Shown piece by piece: positions 32,560 to 44,429 of a DNA stretch of 64,000 nucleotides. Under the pieces are notes generated by a model. That model saw nothing but the letters and a program-made list of their open reading frames with translations. It was not told where the DNA came from and searched no databases. The translations under genes were made by a program, and so were the position numbers. Each line of letters opens with the position of its first letter. Position 1 is the stretch's first letter. Where the stretch lies: NCBI GenBank assembly GCA_023362775.1, contig JALMGJ010000003.1, positions 291,001 through 355,000 of the forward strand. The letters run 5' to 3'. Source of the DNA: Charina bottae (taxonomy: Eukaryota > Chordata > Lepidosauria > Squamata > Charinaidae).

Positions 32560-33770
32560 AGGTGAAATCTCCTCAAGGCAGATGTCTGAGACATCCAGGA
32601 AATACACTACTGTGATCATGGAGATTTCAACTACCCCAGCCTCGACTGGGAATCAAATTCTGAAGCAAGTGAGGGAGCCAACCTTTTTATCATCAAAAGG
32701 GTGAAGCAAGGAATTAGGGGATCAGCTATTCTGGACTTAATACTTACTAACAGGGAAGGAATAGTTGAAGAAGTGGAAGTTGTAGGAAGCTTGGGAGAGC
32801 GTGACCAGGTGACCCTAGAATGCAACTTACTGCAGACAGAAAGAACTGAAGGTAGTCAGGCTAATATCTGTAAGGGCAAGGAAGTTGACCTTGACGGAAA
32901 TAGGCAAGAACCGTCACCTGGGCAAAGGGGGCTGAAACATTCTTTAAGCCCTAAGACTTGAGATAATAATTGGAAGTGGCTCAGACAGACACCTCCCTAG
33001 TTCAGAAAAATCTGATATGCTGGACTTAATTCTGACCAACAGAAGAATTGGGAGATGGCCATGCCATCTTGGAATTCGTGATAAAAGCCACAAAAATGGA
33101 TCAATTCTATGCATGCTCTGGATTTTAAAGAAGCCAATTTCAAACAACTCGGGGGGGAAATAGAAACAGTGCCATTGTCTAAAAACTTACTGGAGAAAAT
33201 ACTTCAAAATTATTAGGAAATTCTGAAAAAAGTAAAAATAATGTGCTGATTGCATATGGCCAGCAAGGGTTTACTATATCATTTATCATTTAGTTATAGC
33301 AGAGACCAACTTTATAAATTTGTTTTTACTTACTATTATGGCAAAGCATAGGATTTATTTATTTATAGGGCTTATAGGCTCCTCCAATCAACTCACTCTG
33401 ATTGCTGCAAGCACAGTACGTCTTGTTTTCAGCTTAGAGTTTGATAAAGCCTCCAAGGACAAGATAGTAAATTGGGGGCTGGACAGAAGAGAGATTTTAA
33501 AATCTGATCTACTTGACTGGTTGTGTTAGTAGGGAATATTCTAGTCCTGTGCAGGTAGGGAAGGTTACATGAGTAAAAAAATGTGGCTTAGCATCAGTAT
33601 GTATTATAAAAAAAAAACTAGGATTTTTAGCTGACTTCAAGCTGAAAGAGCAGCGAGCAGTTCAAACAAATTTTATTTCAGACTACATTATTCCATTTCG
33701 TTCTACTGTGTCACACTTGCATTTGGAGTACTATATCCAGTTTGGGGTGTTATGCTTTAAGAAGGGCATT
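32560..33770 (+). mobile_element. Decayed CR1 LINE fragments
   Basis: The stretch 32615-32840 encodes DHGDFNYPSLDWES and LDLILTNREGIVEEV, the endonuclease part of CR1 ORF2. A second LDLILTN-like piece lies at 33018-33045. At 33715-33770 sequence for HLEYYIQFGVLCFKKG matches the CR1 C-terminal region. Frames are broken throughout. Confidence 0.75.
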
Positions 33771-33797
33771 ACTTTATTCCACTTTATTTTACTTTAT

Positions 33798-33880
33798 TTC
33801 CTCTCCTCTCCCCTCCCCTCCCCTCCCCTCCCCTCCCCTCCCCTCCCCCCCTCCCCTCCTCTCCTCTCCCATTTCTGTTT
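33798..33880 (+). repeat. (CCCCT)n microsatellite
   Basis: Tandem cccct units, imperfect at both ends. Confidence 0.9.
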
Positions 33881-34017
33881 TACTCTTACTACTTCCCATG
33901 TTGAACAACATTACATTTAATTTTGTAAATAAAAATACACTGAAGGATATTTTTAAAAGAAAGAAAAATGGTCAATGACTTTAATTCAGGTTCCCACTAT
34001 CAGTATGTGGCCCATAC

Positions 34018-34158
34018 CTCTTGAAGCCCGACTGGTCATTTCCAAGGGATGCAGGGAGCAACTTGTTGAGAGGCATTCTGTCGGAGTAGCGTGGGATACA
34101 GCTGCAGCAGTGGGGCAAGTTGGCTGGGCAGGAGCTTTGCCAGATTGACTGCTAAGAT
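34018..34158 (-). CDS. PDE4DIP: PDE4DIP, Ser/Ala-rich linker exon
   Basis: This 141-bp exon has acceptor cttatag and donor gtatgg. In the frame set by its neighbours it encodes LSSQSGKAPAQPTCPTAAA and SLHPLEMTSRAS, low-complexity sequence like the human SSKPSSTSASQGAK region. It is weakly conserved, so phase fit with both neighbours is the main support. Confidence 0.75.
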
Positions 34159-34261
34159 CTATAAGAAGCCACAGAGAGGGGAACATGAGTTGAATTCTAT
34201 ACAGAGAACATCACAGCAGCAACTAGTGAGGGGCACCAGGCCGATGGAAGCCTCTGAACCA

Positions 34262-34435
34262 GAGATATTTATTTTTTATTTATTATTCAGATTTATCACT
34301 GCCCATCTCTACAGCAGTAGACTCTGGGCGGTTTACAACAATAATATTAACATAATATTAAATTTAATAAATAATATTAAAATTAAAAACCTATACACTT
34401 TAAAATACAATATAATAAAAAGAATAAATAAAGAA
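34262..34435 (-). mobile_element. L2-derived 3' tail, inverted
   Basis: Plus-strand TTTATTTATTATTCAG, then cactgcccatctctacagca and ctctgggcggtttacaac, the reversed L2-type tail, followed by AT-rich sequence. Confidence 0.6.
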
Positions 34436-36056
34436 TGATATGCTGCCTTCAGAGAGAATCTTCAGAAATAATGAATACCTGTTTCCCTCTTATCACACAT
34501 GCCAAGTGGACCAAAACAATGCAGAACTCTCATGTACATCCATGCCAAGCACAAATAAAATACGATTCCCTCAGCTACCCTCTCTCTTCAGCCAAGTCCC
34601 AGCCTTCTAAAAGAGCAGAGATACCTGTTTCTAAACTTACATTAAGTAACAAGAACATCTCCTGGGGGAACATCTTATTCACTCAGCATATCTAATTTAA
34701 ATTGTTTGTAGAACTCCTGGGGAAAACTCCTTTTTTAAAGGATATATTTGAACATTTCTGATTATTAATTAGTGTATTTATAGAGCCACTCCATAACAGA
34801 CATTTTCAAGATGTCTCACAAACACAACATTAAAATAATGGGCAAAACAAGACATCCTATCAAAATATAAACATAGTTAACCACAAAGACGTCTAAGGTT
34901 TGTACTTGTAAATTAATTTATGTCAGAACAACACTATACTAATAGGGACAATGCGTTAAAATATTTTTGAAGAGGCTCCATCCTGCCTCTTGTCTTATTT
35001 TTAGGACTTAATTCTTTTTAAAATTATCAGTATGTATGAATTCACTACACTTTTCACCCCACTTGTATCTCCCCCAGTCCATGCAGGAAAGCTAATATAC
35101 AAAGCTGTTGGAGGAAAATACTATTTACTTATGGTAAGGCTTGGGGCTATGGAAGAAGAGCTTGCCTAGAAGTGCAGAAAAACTTAAATTAACTGTTTGA
35201 AAGATGTCTACAGGCAGACCAGCCCATGACAATATGCATGGGTTTATGAGGTTGCTGTCTCCAGATGCATGAAGGCAGGTCAACCAAACCTTGGATATTG
35301 GATGAACAGTGATTTTCAACCCCTTTTTAATGATTGATTTCTGTATCCAACAATTTTCACTTTGTGCAGATTTACAAGGCTGCTGAAGTTCATGAGGAGT
35401 AAATAGTTTTAGAATTGTAGCACAAAGGTGAATTCACTGTAGAATAATTGACATTCCAAGCAATTGAGATGATTAACAATATTTCAGAGGTCAAGAGTCT
35501 GATGAGAGCCTCCAGCACTGAGCTATTCTAGGTAGTGATTTAGTATACTTAGGATATCAACTTATAATAAGTAATGAAGACTGGAAAAACCTAAGATGCA
35601 TTCAAACATCTACATATATAGAACAAATATATTGTAAGAAAATGGAGAGTTGGCTTCTTTCATAATTTGCCACATGAGAAAAAATAGAACTGGTTTGATG
35701 CATAACATTATGGAGGCAGCTGGGAAGTAACTTAGCAGAAGTACCTAAGACTTAACATGAAGCCTTACTTACTTGTTAAGAAGTTTACAGACAGTTGCCT
35801 TTGATACTAAGAAAATCTTGTTGAGTATTATAGAAACAGAAGTGATACCACTGATAAGGAGGTTACAAAGTAACACCAGAATTCAGAGCAACTTTTACTA
35901 GCCAAGGATAAGATGATAAGACAAGGAAAACAGCTGATTTCTAATTAGATTACTCTGGTTTGTCAGATCGATGGGTTAGAAAGAGTTACTGATCCTGTTA
36001 CAGTTTCTCTTACTTGCCAGACCAGAGTATAACTCTCCAGGTCTTAAGTGCTATAC
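34436..36056. other. PDE4DIP intron, nothing recognised
   Basis: AT-rich sequence with short open frames but no splice-flanked coding block and no clear repeat. Confidence 0.4.
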
Positions 36057-36280
36057 CTTTGTTTAGGAGGTTGTGGACTTGGCCTTCACTTAAATTATTT
36101 TCGCTAAGGTCATCCACATCAGAGCAGACATCTGGGCCATCAGAGAGGAAGGACATGCTGCTATGAGAGCGGGGTGACTCAGATATAGTGGGGCTACTGG
36201 AAGGGGTCACTGAGCGCTCTTGCAGTTTTGCTTGGAGAGTCTTGATGGTTTGTTCCTTCTCCTGGAGCTCCTTGCTCATC
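36057..36280 (-). CDS. PDE4DIP: PDE4DIP, exon with SKELQEKEQTIKTLQAKL
   Basis: This 224-bp exon has acceptor tttccacag and donor gtatag. It encodes MSKELQEKEQTIKTLQAKLQ, then RSVTPSSSPTISES and SSMSFLSDGPDVCSDVDDLS. Human has LSRELQEKEKVIEVLQAKLD...SFLSDELEACSDMD. This is the coiled-coil to acidic transition shared with NBPF relatives. Confidence 0.94.
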
Positions 36281-36784
36281 CTGTGGAAAGGCAAACCTTG
36301 AAGGTTACTGGAGATATTGATACAGCCCACTCCTTCCCTGAGCTTCAGAGTATACAACACCGCACCCCTCTGATACCTTGGAGGTTTGTACTCCTAGTCA
36401 GCCAATAAACTCCCACAGTCTGCAAATTGATCTAAATAATCCCATGAAGATGATGATGATGATGATGATTACTACTACTACCACCATAAAGGATTTCATA
36501 CTGCTATGGAATAGACTCCAGTTCAGCATGAGGTATTCAGTAAATTGAATGTATTTTATGAAGAACGATAACTGTTACTTGACAATTTGAAAAGCGAGCT
36601 TTTCTTGAGTCAAGCAAATTGGCCAGAAGGATAAAAAAATAAATAAATACAAATGAACATTTATCAAGTGATAAGCTATATAGCCTCATGGACTATATGC
36701 AAAGTATACAATAAAATGAATGACAAGGTTTCTGGAGAAGATAATACCAAACTAAACCTGCATCTAGACATCCATTAAAATTAC

Positions 36785-36836
36785 CTCATCACAAGCAATT
36801 CATGACTTGTTTTGTCCTCCATGTTTAGATCATTCC
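36785..36836 (-). CDS. PDE4DIP: PDE4DIP, 52-bp microexon
   Basis: Acceptor tgtttttag, donor gtaatt. With flanking bases it encodes RNDLNMEDKTSHELLVMR and links the exons on both sides in phase. Confidence 0.85.
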
Positions 36837-37266
36837 CTAAAAACAGAATTTTTAAAAAGTTAGTGATTGGGCAACTTCTCTGTCACAGGACCTACTGATA
36901 ACTTGGTGTGCAAATCAGCCTCCCCATATCCTTCTTTTAGTAGAAAATTAAAAACAGGGAAGCATGGATCCTTAACCATTAACTTAAGAAAAAATGATGC
37001 CATTCCAATCTTTCCAACAAGCTTCCTCATTTATTTTTAAGCTTCTTAAATATTGCCCCCATGGTTCTACATTTTTGTCTATAATCAGTGTTGAACATAC
37101 TGTAACCTTGTAAAGCCTAATTGTAGGCCTGCTTTGACCTATGCTTCCATTAGCTGTTTTGGACATACACTTGTTAGGTTTAAACTAATGAAATAATGGG
37201 GTAAGTTTTCTTTGTTAGGTTGTGTTTGTGATTATGGGATTCCTCATTTTTCTCTGTTCTTGAGGA

Positions 37267-37268
<2 letters not shown>

Positions 37269-37337
<69 letters not shown>
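37269..37337 (+). repeat. Compound (TG)n(AG)n microsatellite
   Basis: About 16 TG units pass directly into about 18 GA units. Confidence 0.95.
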
Positions 37338-37339
<2 letters not shown>

Positions 37340-37791
37340 TGTTCATTAGCTGCTCTACTGACACAAGTTTTATTTCCATGTTACATAGTGGTGAAGTATC
37401 CATCACTCAGTTGGTTGGCATCGTGGGCTGGGGCCAGAGGTTCCAACCCTTGTTTTATAGTTTTACTCAGGCCCCAAACTCTAATGCGGAATGAGTTGCC
37501 CATACAATTCTGAATATCTCTACTGAGTTATCTGCCACTTTCATCAAACTTCTTTCTTTCTCTAGCATTTTAATAATACTCTTTTTTAATAAGTCCATCT
37601 ATAAGACAGAGGTCACCAAACTGTAGGACGTGGACACGTTTGCAAGATTTATAAGATTTACACCTTTTTGAAACTGTACCCTTTATGCTATAATATTGAA
37701 GCACTGGTGAAAGAAAATTATGGGAATTCTATTCTGAAGACACAAAAATAAAGCTTCTAACTTAAACTTTGTGAGTGCCTATTGAACTCAC

Positions 37792-38027
37792 TATGGTTCA
37801 GTTTTCTGGCCAATCGGCCTGCCAGCTGGTTCCCTTCTGCAAGCTGCTCACGGAAGCTCTGCCCCAAGTAGTAGTCAATGTCAGTGCCTCGCAGAAGCTC
37901 TTCAAAGGACTTGATGGTGTCCTTGAAGTGTTGGTTTAGCATATGACACACCCCTTGTCCCTCCCGCATCATCTGGCGCAGATGGGAGAGCTCCCGAGCC
38001 TGAGCTTGGACTAACGAGTCATATTTC
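37792..38027 (-). CDS. PDE4DIP: PDE4DIP, exon with KYDSLVQ and YYLGQSFREQL (NBPF/Olduvai-related region)
   Basis: This 236-bp exon has acceptor ccccaag and donor gtgagt. It encodes KYDSLVQAQARELSHLRQMM, REGQGVCHMLNQHFKDTIKS and FEELLRGTDIDYYLGQSFRE. It is very close to human KYDSLIQDQARELSYLRQKI and DIDYYLGQSFREQL. This block is the part of myomegalin most alike in the NBPF family, so a non-mammalian version informs the ancestral single-copy state. Confidence 0.95.
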
Positions 38028-38570
38028 CTTGGGGAAAAGAGAGCAAAAAATCAGCCAAAGTGGTTCAGAGAGTCAACTTCAGGACAAGTGAGAAACAAAG
38101 CTTCTTCTGTGCACAATGTCCCTTTAGCCAGAAGGACATCTATACCAGAAGGTATCTCATACATTCAGTATACAGAGAGAAAGGCATTTTGTTCTCACAT
38201 GCTGGAGTGAGTTCAGCAACTCTTAACAGGAGAATGGGTAGTTCAGAACTGATTCATATATTACATAGCAACCCAAATGCTACTGTTTTACATTAATTTC
38301 ACCTAGTGCTTATGTTGTTGGACTATATCCTCATGCAGAGAACTATTGTTTGGCGTTACCAGAAGAAAGGACACTAGAGTTGCTCTGCAGAGACTTAAGC
38401 TGCCCAATGAATTTTAATTTGATCACACCTTCTGCTTGAACAGGTAAAGGCCAACCTCTTAAAGTAGATGCCTTACTGGCCATTGTGACTTCGCAGAAAC
38501 CCACACCAATGCTCTGTCAGACCTAGCTGACCATATTTATCCCTGCATCCTGGAATCCCCTCATTCCTAC

Positions 38571-39045
38571 CCCAGGGAGGCTGTACATTTCAATTCCTCT
38601 GGCAAAAGCAGCTTTGGCTTAGTCTCACTCAGATGAGCTTCAAGCAGGGATACTCTCTGGATAAGCCTGGCCAAATCTTTGTTGGGCTGAAGACTTGGTG
38701 GGCAGAAAGTTCCAAAGCTGTCAGATTGCCAGCCTTCATCTTCATCAGTCATACTGTGGGAAGGAGAGTTGCCCAGAGTGTAGCCAAGCTTCAGTTTGAG
38801 AGGCTGCTCACCCACAGAGTCATAATCACTAGTAGTCGATACAGAGCGCACACAACTTTGTAGGTTCTGGATAACTTTGTGGGAACTCTGTAATTGCATT
38901 TGGAGGGCCCAAATGTGCTGGCGGAGAACTGCAGCATCATCACATTGGCTGACACCCAGGAACGTCTCATGTTTTGCCAGTCTGTTTAGAGGGGCCTCCA
39001 GTGGTTTCTTCCAGTACTTTAGTTCCTCATCACGATCTCTGCATT
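38571..39045 (-). CDS. PDE4DIP: PDE4DIP, 475-bp exon with TSDYDS and DEDEGWQSD
   Basis: Acceptor tttactcag, donor gtagga. Order: ECRDRDEELKYWKKPLE, HIWALQMQLQSSHKVIQNLQ, SCVRSVSTTSDYDS, SHSMTDEDEGWQSDSFGTF, LQPNKDLARLIQRVSLLEAH and PEELKCTASLG. Human has NANKVIQNLKSRVRSL, TSDYSSS, DEDEGWLSDGTG and KKDLESLIQRVSQLEAQL in the same order. There are two coiled-coil stretches around an acidic linker. Confidence 0.95.
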
Positions 39046-39202
39046 CTGAGTAAAACAACAAAAAAGACTAAGCATTAGGACTAGGTAAATAACTGAGCTT
39101 TTCTACCAGGCACAATTGAGTTTGGATCTCAGCAAATTCCAGTTTTTTGACACATTATATTTCATTTGTAAATACAGTAATCATATCCACAGTTTGCATG
39201 TT

Positions 39203-39500
39203 GTGATGATCTCGCCCTTTTGCTAAATAAAAGCACTTCTCACACAAGTCTCATAGGAATACGAAGAAATCTTTATTAGGCTAGTGGCCTACAACACGTT
39301 AGAGATTCGAGTGGAGTAAGTCTCCTTATTCCACAATTTAATAGACTCCAGTTCCACCCCCACCCCCCTTTGTTTGCTGTTGAGTTCAATCCGTTCTTGT
39401 TTGTCAGTTTCCTGCTGTCTCTGTTCGAATTCACTGACGCAATGTTTCTCTCTTTGATCTATCCCGGGTGCTGAATTGCTTGTCTCGTTTCCCCTGATTT
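39203..39500 (-). mobile_element. Possible LTR-like fragment
   Basis: On the minus strand an AATAAA-containing stretch (ctaataaagatttcttcg) runs to an end like gggcgagatcatcacaaca. This looks like R/U5 of an LTR, but I could not define the other border or a target duplication. Confidence 0.25.
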
Positions 39501-39755
39501 GCACCGTTTACCAGTTTGGCAATTTTACTGCCAGGCACGCCCCCCCCCCCCCCTGAGAGCTATCGCCATTTGGCGCCATGGCAGGATGGCACTGATGACA
39601 CATATACAATTATGTACAAAATGGAACTTAGAAATATTCTGCTTTCAGTACCTTCTTATATTAAGAACTCTTTGCTTAAGAGTATTTACGAGACTTTTGT
39701 AAGTCAAACAATTGAAAGCATTAAGAATGGCAGCCAGAGGAACATCTTACATTAC

Positions 39756-39872
39756 CGGGACTTGTGGTCTCTTCCCTGTCAGCCTCATTTTCACTTCTCC
39801 CACAGGTCTCATAGCCTAGGTCTTGAATATCCACTTGTATCTGCTTGTTATCCTGCTGTACCATGGGCTCAC
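39756..39872 (-). CDS. PDE4DIP: PDE4DIP, exon with DLGYETCGRSENEADREE
   Basis: This 117-bp exon has acceptor ttgtgacag and donor gtaatg. It encodes MVQQDNKQIQVDIQDLGYET and CGRSENEADREETTSP. Human reads KQIQVDLQDLGYETCGRSEN with EREETTSP following, so this is one of the best-conserved exons and the strongest single gene identifier. Confidence 0.96.
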
Positions 39873-40631
39873 CTGTCACAAAGAAATGTTTCAGTTATTT
39901 TCATTGGTCTTCAGCCAGAAATCCAGATCCTCAGAAGATACTGCAAATTCTATGGCATGCACATTAATAGTTCTGTTAAAAACACGATTAAAAAAAAAGT
40001 AGCAAAGTCCAGCAAAAGGCAGGGGTTGTTCACTGAGGTTTGGAGGACTTCATGTGCACCTACTTGTGATAAGGGATGTAAAAAAAAAAAACCCACTACA
40101 AATTAGCCTGGGAGCAAATTTGATGGGATTATCCAAAAAGGTACCTATGATAGAGCCACTAGGCAGTACAGGTACAGTATCTGCCTGTCCCACAAGGGAA
40201 ATCCACAGATGGACTGGAGAGTACTTTTACGTTTTATGTGAAATGTTTATATGTGCAAGATGGTTGAGAGATCTTTTTCAGCTTTGTTTAAACTACTATG
40301 AAGATACAATATTATGTAATCAATGGACATTCCAGGAAGTTCTACAGAAAGGAGGAAAGTTCTCTCCAAACAGCCCACATTGCTGTGCATGCATTGGGCT
40401 GTTTAAAGATTAGAAATTTTTTGGCCACATTGTACGATATGTTTAAAATGAAATATGTACATTCCACATCCACCTCATCCAGTCTTACAATTTTTAAAAA
40501 AATCATTAACTTTTATGGAAAAAATGCTTTGGAAAAAATGCTGGACCCAAAAAATGACCTGCCAAAGAGGCCTATAGGAAAAGCATAGTTTTGAGGCTCA
40601 CATATCCCTATCATTAAAACTTCCATACTTG

Positions 40632-41007
40632 GATTATTTATTTGTTTGTTTGTTTGTTTAATTTATTTATTTTCTATCCCGCCTTTATTATTATTTTTTT
40701 ATAAATGACTCAAGGCGGCGAACATACCTAATACTCCTTCCTCCTCCTATTTTCCCCACAACAACAACCCTGTGAGGTGAGTTGGGCTGAGAGAGAGTGA
40801 CTGGCCCAAGGTCACCCAGCCGGCTTTCCTGCCTAAGGCGGGACTAGAACTCTCAGTCTCCTGGTTTGCCATTGGCTCCTTCCTAGGGCTGAGAGAGAGT
40901 GACTGGCCCAAGGTCACCCAGCCGGCTTTCATGCCTAAGGCAGGACTAGAACTCTCAGTCTCCTGGTTTCTAGCCTGTTGCCTTAACCACTAGACCAAAC
41001 TGGCTCT
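40632..41007 (-). mobile_element. tRNA-derived SINE with L2-like tail and internal duplication
   Basis: Read on the minus strand: an A-box-like tggtctagtggttaaggc, a B-box-like gagttctagtcctgcc, then tgggtgaccttgggccagtc, a MIR/CORE-like part, and an AT-rich tail with aataaaggcgggatagaaa. About 85 bp (40785-40870 and 40886-40970) is tandemly duplicated. Confidence 0.75.
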
Positions 41008-41821
41008 CAGTTTAATGATTAATGAATCATTAGATTCATTAAATCTAATGGTATAATTTTAGATAATTTTCAGATATTCCTAGATAGAATATCATGCCCT
41101 GTCTACCACCAAACAGGAAAATAGCTCATTCATTGAAGCTGTCAATCTCAGTAAAATGTTAACACAATCTACATCTGCAGCCTTACAATTTTTCAACCTT
41201 CTCATGGCATTTATTAATTTTTTCTTGGACACTAACTAAATAGTATTGATATCAATTTCACTCTTTGATATATCACTATCATTCCCATCCAAATTGCTAA
41301 ACTATACCTTTCAGCATTCCCTTTCTTCAGTTTCACCCCAAATAATTTCACTGATTTTATTTTTAATTCCATTCACTCTGCTGGAGCTCCTCTTGTAAAG
41401 CTCTTTTTACCTATTTCAAAACAATGTTTTATTTCTGTCAAAACCCTTCTGCATTTTCTGGGCCTCTTAACCAAAAGTGTGTAATATTTGGAACTGAAGC
41501 AAGCAAGGGGGCTTTGCGTCTGGCATGGGTGCCCTCTCTCAAGGTCCTTCAACTCAAGAAAATATACCTTTGATTTAAGGAGGGACTAAGTGACTGAGAC
41601 AAAAACAAAATTAAAACATTAATACTAAATAACCCCCAAAAAACAAAGAAACAGTACAACTACTTTGCATTTGTCTCTGTTAAATATCATTCTATTATTT
41701 TCGGCCCATTTCTCAAGATTGTTTTGATTTTCATTGGTCTCTTCCAGGAATTAACTATTTAGCCTAATTGTATGTCATATATACATACTGTACAGTTGAT
41801 AAGCATTCCCTCTACATTTTC

Positions 41822-42008
41822 ACATGCAAGTAGATAAATAGGTACCACTTCGGTGGGTAGGTAACAGCGTTCCGCGCGCGTCATGCGGCCACATGACCGT
41901 GGAAGCGTCTTCGGACAACGCTGGCACTTCAGCTAACAAACGGAGATAAGCACCGGCCCCTAGAGTCGGACACAACTGCACAAATGTGCGGGGGGAACCT
42001 TTACCTTA
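41822..42008 (+). mobile_element. Sauria-type SINE, 5'-truncated
   Basis: Matches the 3' two thirds of the full copy at 42.7-43.0 kb (aggtaccacttcggtgggta, gagtcggacac) and ends in acctttacctt. Confidence 0.85.
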
Positions 42009-42067
42009 ATTAATTAAAATATTGAAGAAGTACGCAGCTTATCACTTTGGGTGGTAGCATTACTCAC

Positions 42068-42248
42068 TGAGCAGGGCTTTGTATTGTTTGAGCTGGGCTA
42101 TCTGTGCCTGGATGGTGGCCTCTGACACCAAGAGTCTGTCTCGTAATTTGTGGCACTGTTGCCTGCACTGGGGCTGCTCAGACTGGAACCTCTGGGCTGA
42201 CTCTGTGTTCTTCTGCCCAAAGCCGCTTGATACTCTGCCTCCTTCAAC
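42068..42248 (-). CDS. PDE4DIP: PDE4DIP, exon with KLRDRLLVSEATIQAQ
   Basis: This 181-bp exon has acceptor cttcttgcag and donor gtgagt. It encodes a linker (VEGGRVSSGFGQKN), then CRQQCHKLRDRLLVSEATIQ and AQIAQLKQYKALLS. Human has CKQRYQDLQEKLLLSEATVF AQANELEKYRVML. Phase joins both neighbours. Confidence 0.93.
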
Positions 42249-42687
42249 CTGCAAGAAGAAACGAGAATGCTTCAGCCATCAGAAGAAATGGCATGATAGG
42301 TGTGGATGGACTTTATATGACTTGGCCTAGAAGATACTGTAGGTGAGCAACATGAGCTGTCCAGTTTGAGCCCCCTCCCTAGCATTTGGCAAACTTTCAC
42401 TAGCAAGGGTAAAAACTGTGCTTTGATTTTAGAGGTAGTTTTAAGGGTGGGCATGGGAGCAGACTGCTTTTGGGAAGCCTCCCACTCCCATCCTCACCCA
42501 TATAAAATCAAAACAAATCTTTATTACGATCCCCTATGTGTCAAAAATGTTTATCTGATAAGGACCACATCCTCTCAGGAGGGTTTATGTTTACAGAATA
42601 GGCATGGCTAAAGCAAGCAACAGCCATGGCTGTTTTAAATTCTTACAAAAAGAATATTGCATTTAATTAGCACTACTCTTTTGTTTA

Positions 42688-43031
42688 GGGAGCGTGGTGG
42701 CTCAGCGGGTAAGACGCCAGGCTTGTTGATCGGAAGATCGCAAGTTCGGAGGTTCGAATCCCTAGCCTCACATGACGGAGTGAGCTCCCGCACACGCCCC
42801 AGCTCTTGCCAACCTAGCAATTCGAAAGCATGCAAATGCAAGTAGATGAATAGGTACCACTTCGGTGGGTAGGTAACAGTGTTCCGCGCGTGTCATGCCG
42901 GCCACATGACCGCGGAAGCGTCTTCGGACAATGCTGGCTCTTCGGGTAACAAACGGAGATGAGCACCGGCCCCTAGAGTCGGACACGACTGCACAAATGT
43001 GCCGGGGGGGGGACCTTTACCTTTACCTTTT
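42688..43031 (+). mobile_element. Sauria SINE, full length
   Basis: The 5' tRNA-like head has a box A-like stretch at gtggctcagcgggtaagac and box B aggttcgaatccc. A body with ccacttcggtgggtaggtaa follows. The tail has acctttacctttaccttt units, as in Sauria SINEs mobilised by BovB. TACTCTTTTGTTTA at 42674-42687 and 43032-43045 is a perfect 14-bp target duplication, so the insertion is young. Confidence 0.92.
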
Positions 43032-43387
43032 TACTCTTTTGTTTACGAGCAGAACTTGGTAAATAGGCATCGTTGGTTTTTATTCACTACTCAACCATCC
43101 TTCCCAACAACTATCCACCTTTCCATGGCCATTGAGCATGATCAGTTCTCATTGATTGTTTGAGGTTTCCCACAACACCACAATTTATTTCTCTCTCTAT
43201 GATGGAAGATAGCAGCAACCACAGTTTTGGACTGTGAGTAGCAGCTGGAGCCAAATTCACAGAGGACAAAGCCTAGACTTATCTAATATAAATGACCAAA
43301 GGAAAACATGAGCCACAGGTAAATCAGCATTACTAATTAATTGTGGCAGGTGTTGGTTTAATCAGATTCTTTAAGCCCTGATCACAC

Positions 43388-43754
43388 CTGGGTTTCTTCT
43401 GGGCTGCCCCTAGTTTGATTGGGTGGGCAGAGCAATGATGGTGAATGATCATGGAGAGCTTGGCAAGTGCACTGCTTGGCCATCTGCTGCTGCTCATTTG
43501 TCAGAGCCATGCTCGCTGTCATCTGGTGGATGAAGGTGCCTTTGCATCCTTGGTTGCTTAGAGTCAACTGTTCTTTGAGGAGGCCAATCACAATCTCTGA
43601 AGTGTGCAGTTTCTCTTGCAGTTTCTTGATATCCCGCCTCAAGTCCTCTTCATCTTCCTTTTCATCCTCCTTCTCCCAAACCTCTGACAACTTTGCTTCT
43701 CCAACTTGTTCCTTGAGCTCTGCATTCTCCAGACAAAGGCTTAGCAGGGCCTTC
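43388..43754 (-). CDS. PDE4DIP: PDE4DIP, exon with LLSLCLENAELKEQ
   Basis: This 367-bp exon has acceptor tctcaacag and donor gtgtga. It encodes KALLSLCLENAELKEQVGEA, an acidic stretch EKEDEKEDEEDLRR, DIKKLQEKLHTSEIVIGLLK and EQLTLSNQG, ending GSPEETQ. Human has MLSLCLENAELKEQMGEA and KLKNAHNIINLLKEQLVLS. Confidence 0.95.
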
Positions 43755-44197
43755 CTGTTGAGACACTGGGATTAGCATTCAGAATGAAGCACTATTTAAC
43801 ACCCATGCAGCTCACATGGGACACTTCTTCAATTACTGCTCCCCCACTAGTGACAGAAAAAATATGTTGAAACTCCATCAGTTTGAAGATTGCCCCCTTT
43901 AGTTTATTTCAGTCAAAAAGAACGGAAGCTCAGTAACACAGTGGTTATAACACTTGCCTGACATGTAGAATGTCACCAGTTAGAAACCTGGCAGAAATGA
44001 ACTTATTTGTTCTTAATTACTATTTTTCGGTCCTTGAGCTATGTACTTTTCCACTGGGCTTCTTAAAAAAAATAAGAAACAGACTTAGTAAAAAAAAAAA
44101 AGCTCTGCTGAAAAGTAGGTGGGTTGGGGAAAGAAAAATAGTAATTAACGGAAAGAAAACCCATTTTATATGTATGTGCATATGTATACACACACAT

Positions 44198-44204
44198 ATA
44201 GGGG

Positions 44205-44246
<42 letters not shown>

Positions 44247-44320
44247 TGGTATATGTTTGTGTACATACCACACACACAAACACACACACACACACACACA
44301 TACCCTATACCTATACACAC
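44198..44320. repeat. (TG)n and (CA)n microsatellites in inverted order
   Basis: About 18 TG units, a short gap, then CA units. The pair could form a hairpin. Confidence 0.9.
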
Positions 44321-44429
44321 ACATAAAATAGTAGCCTTAGCAAGCTTTACTGAGCTTCCCAGAATTAGGAAAATACAAGAACTAAATTATTATTTTAAAG
44401 TTGAATGTTGGGCCTACATATATGTGCAT

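Noticed and set aside
39203..39500. Second solo LTR
   Set aside because: One end and an AATAAA are plausible on the minus strand, but no matching border or target duplication was found, so it is listed only at low confidence.
39516..40106. Plus-strand 196-codon frame
   Set aside because: It is antisense to the highly conserved PDE4DIP exon at 39756-39872 and shows no domain.
42700..42780. tRNA gene
   Set aside because: The A-box and B-box-like stretch belongs to the head of a Sauria SINE with a target duplication; it does not fold as a full tRNA.
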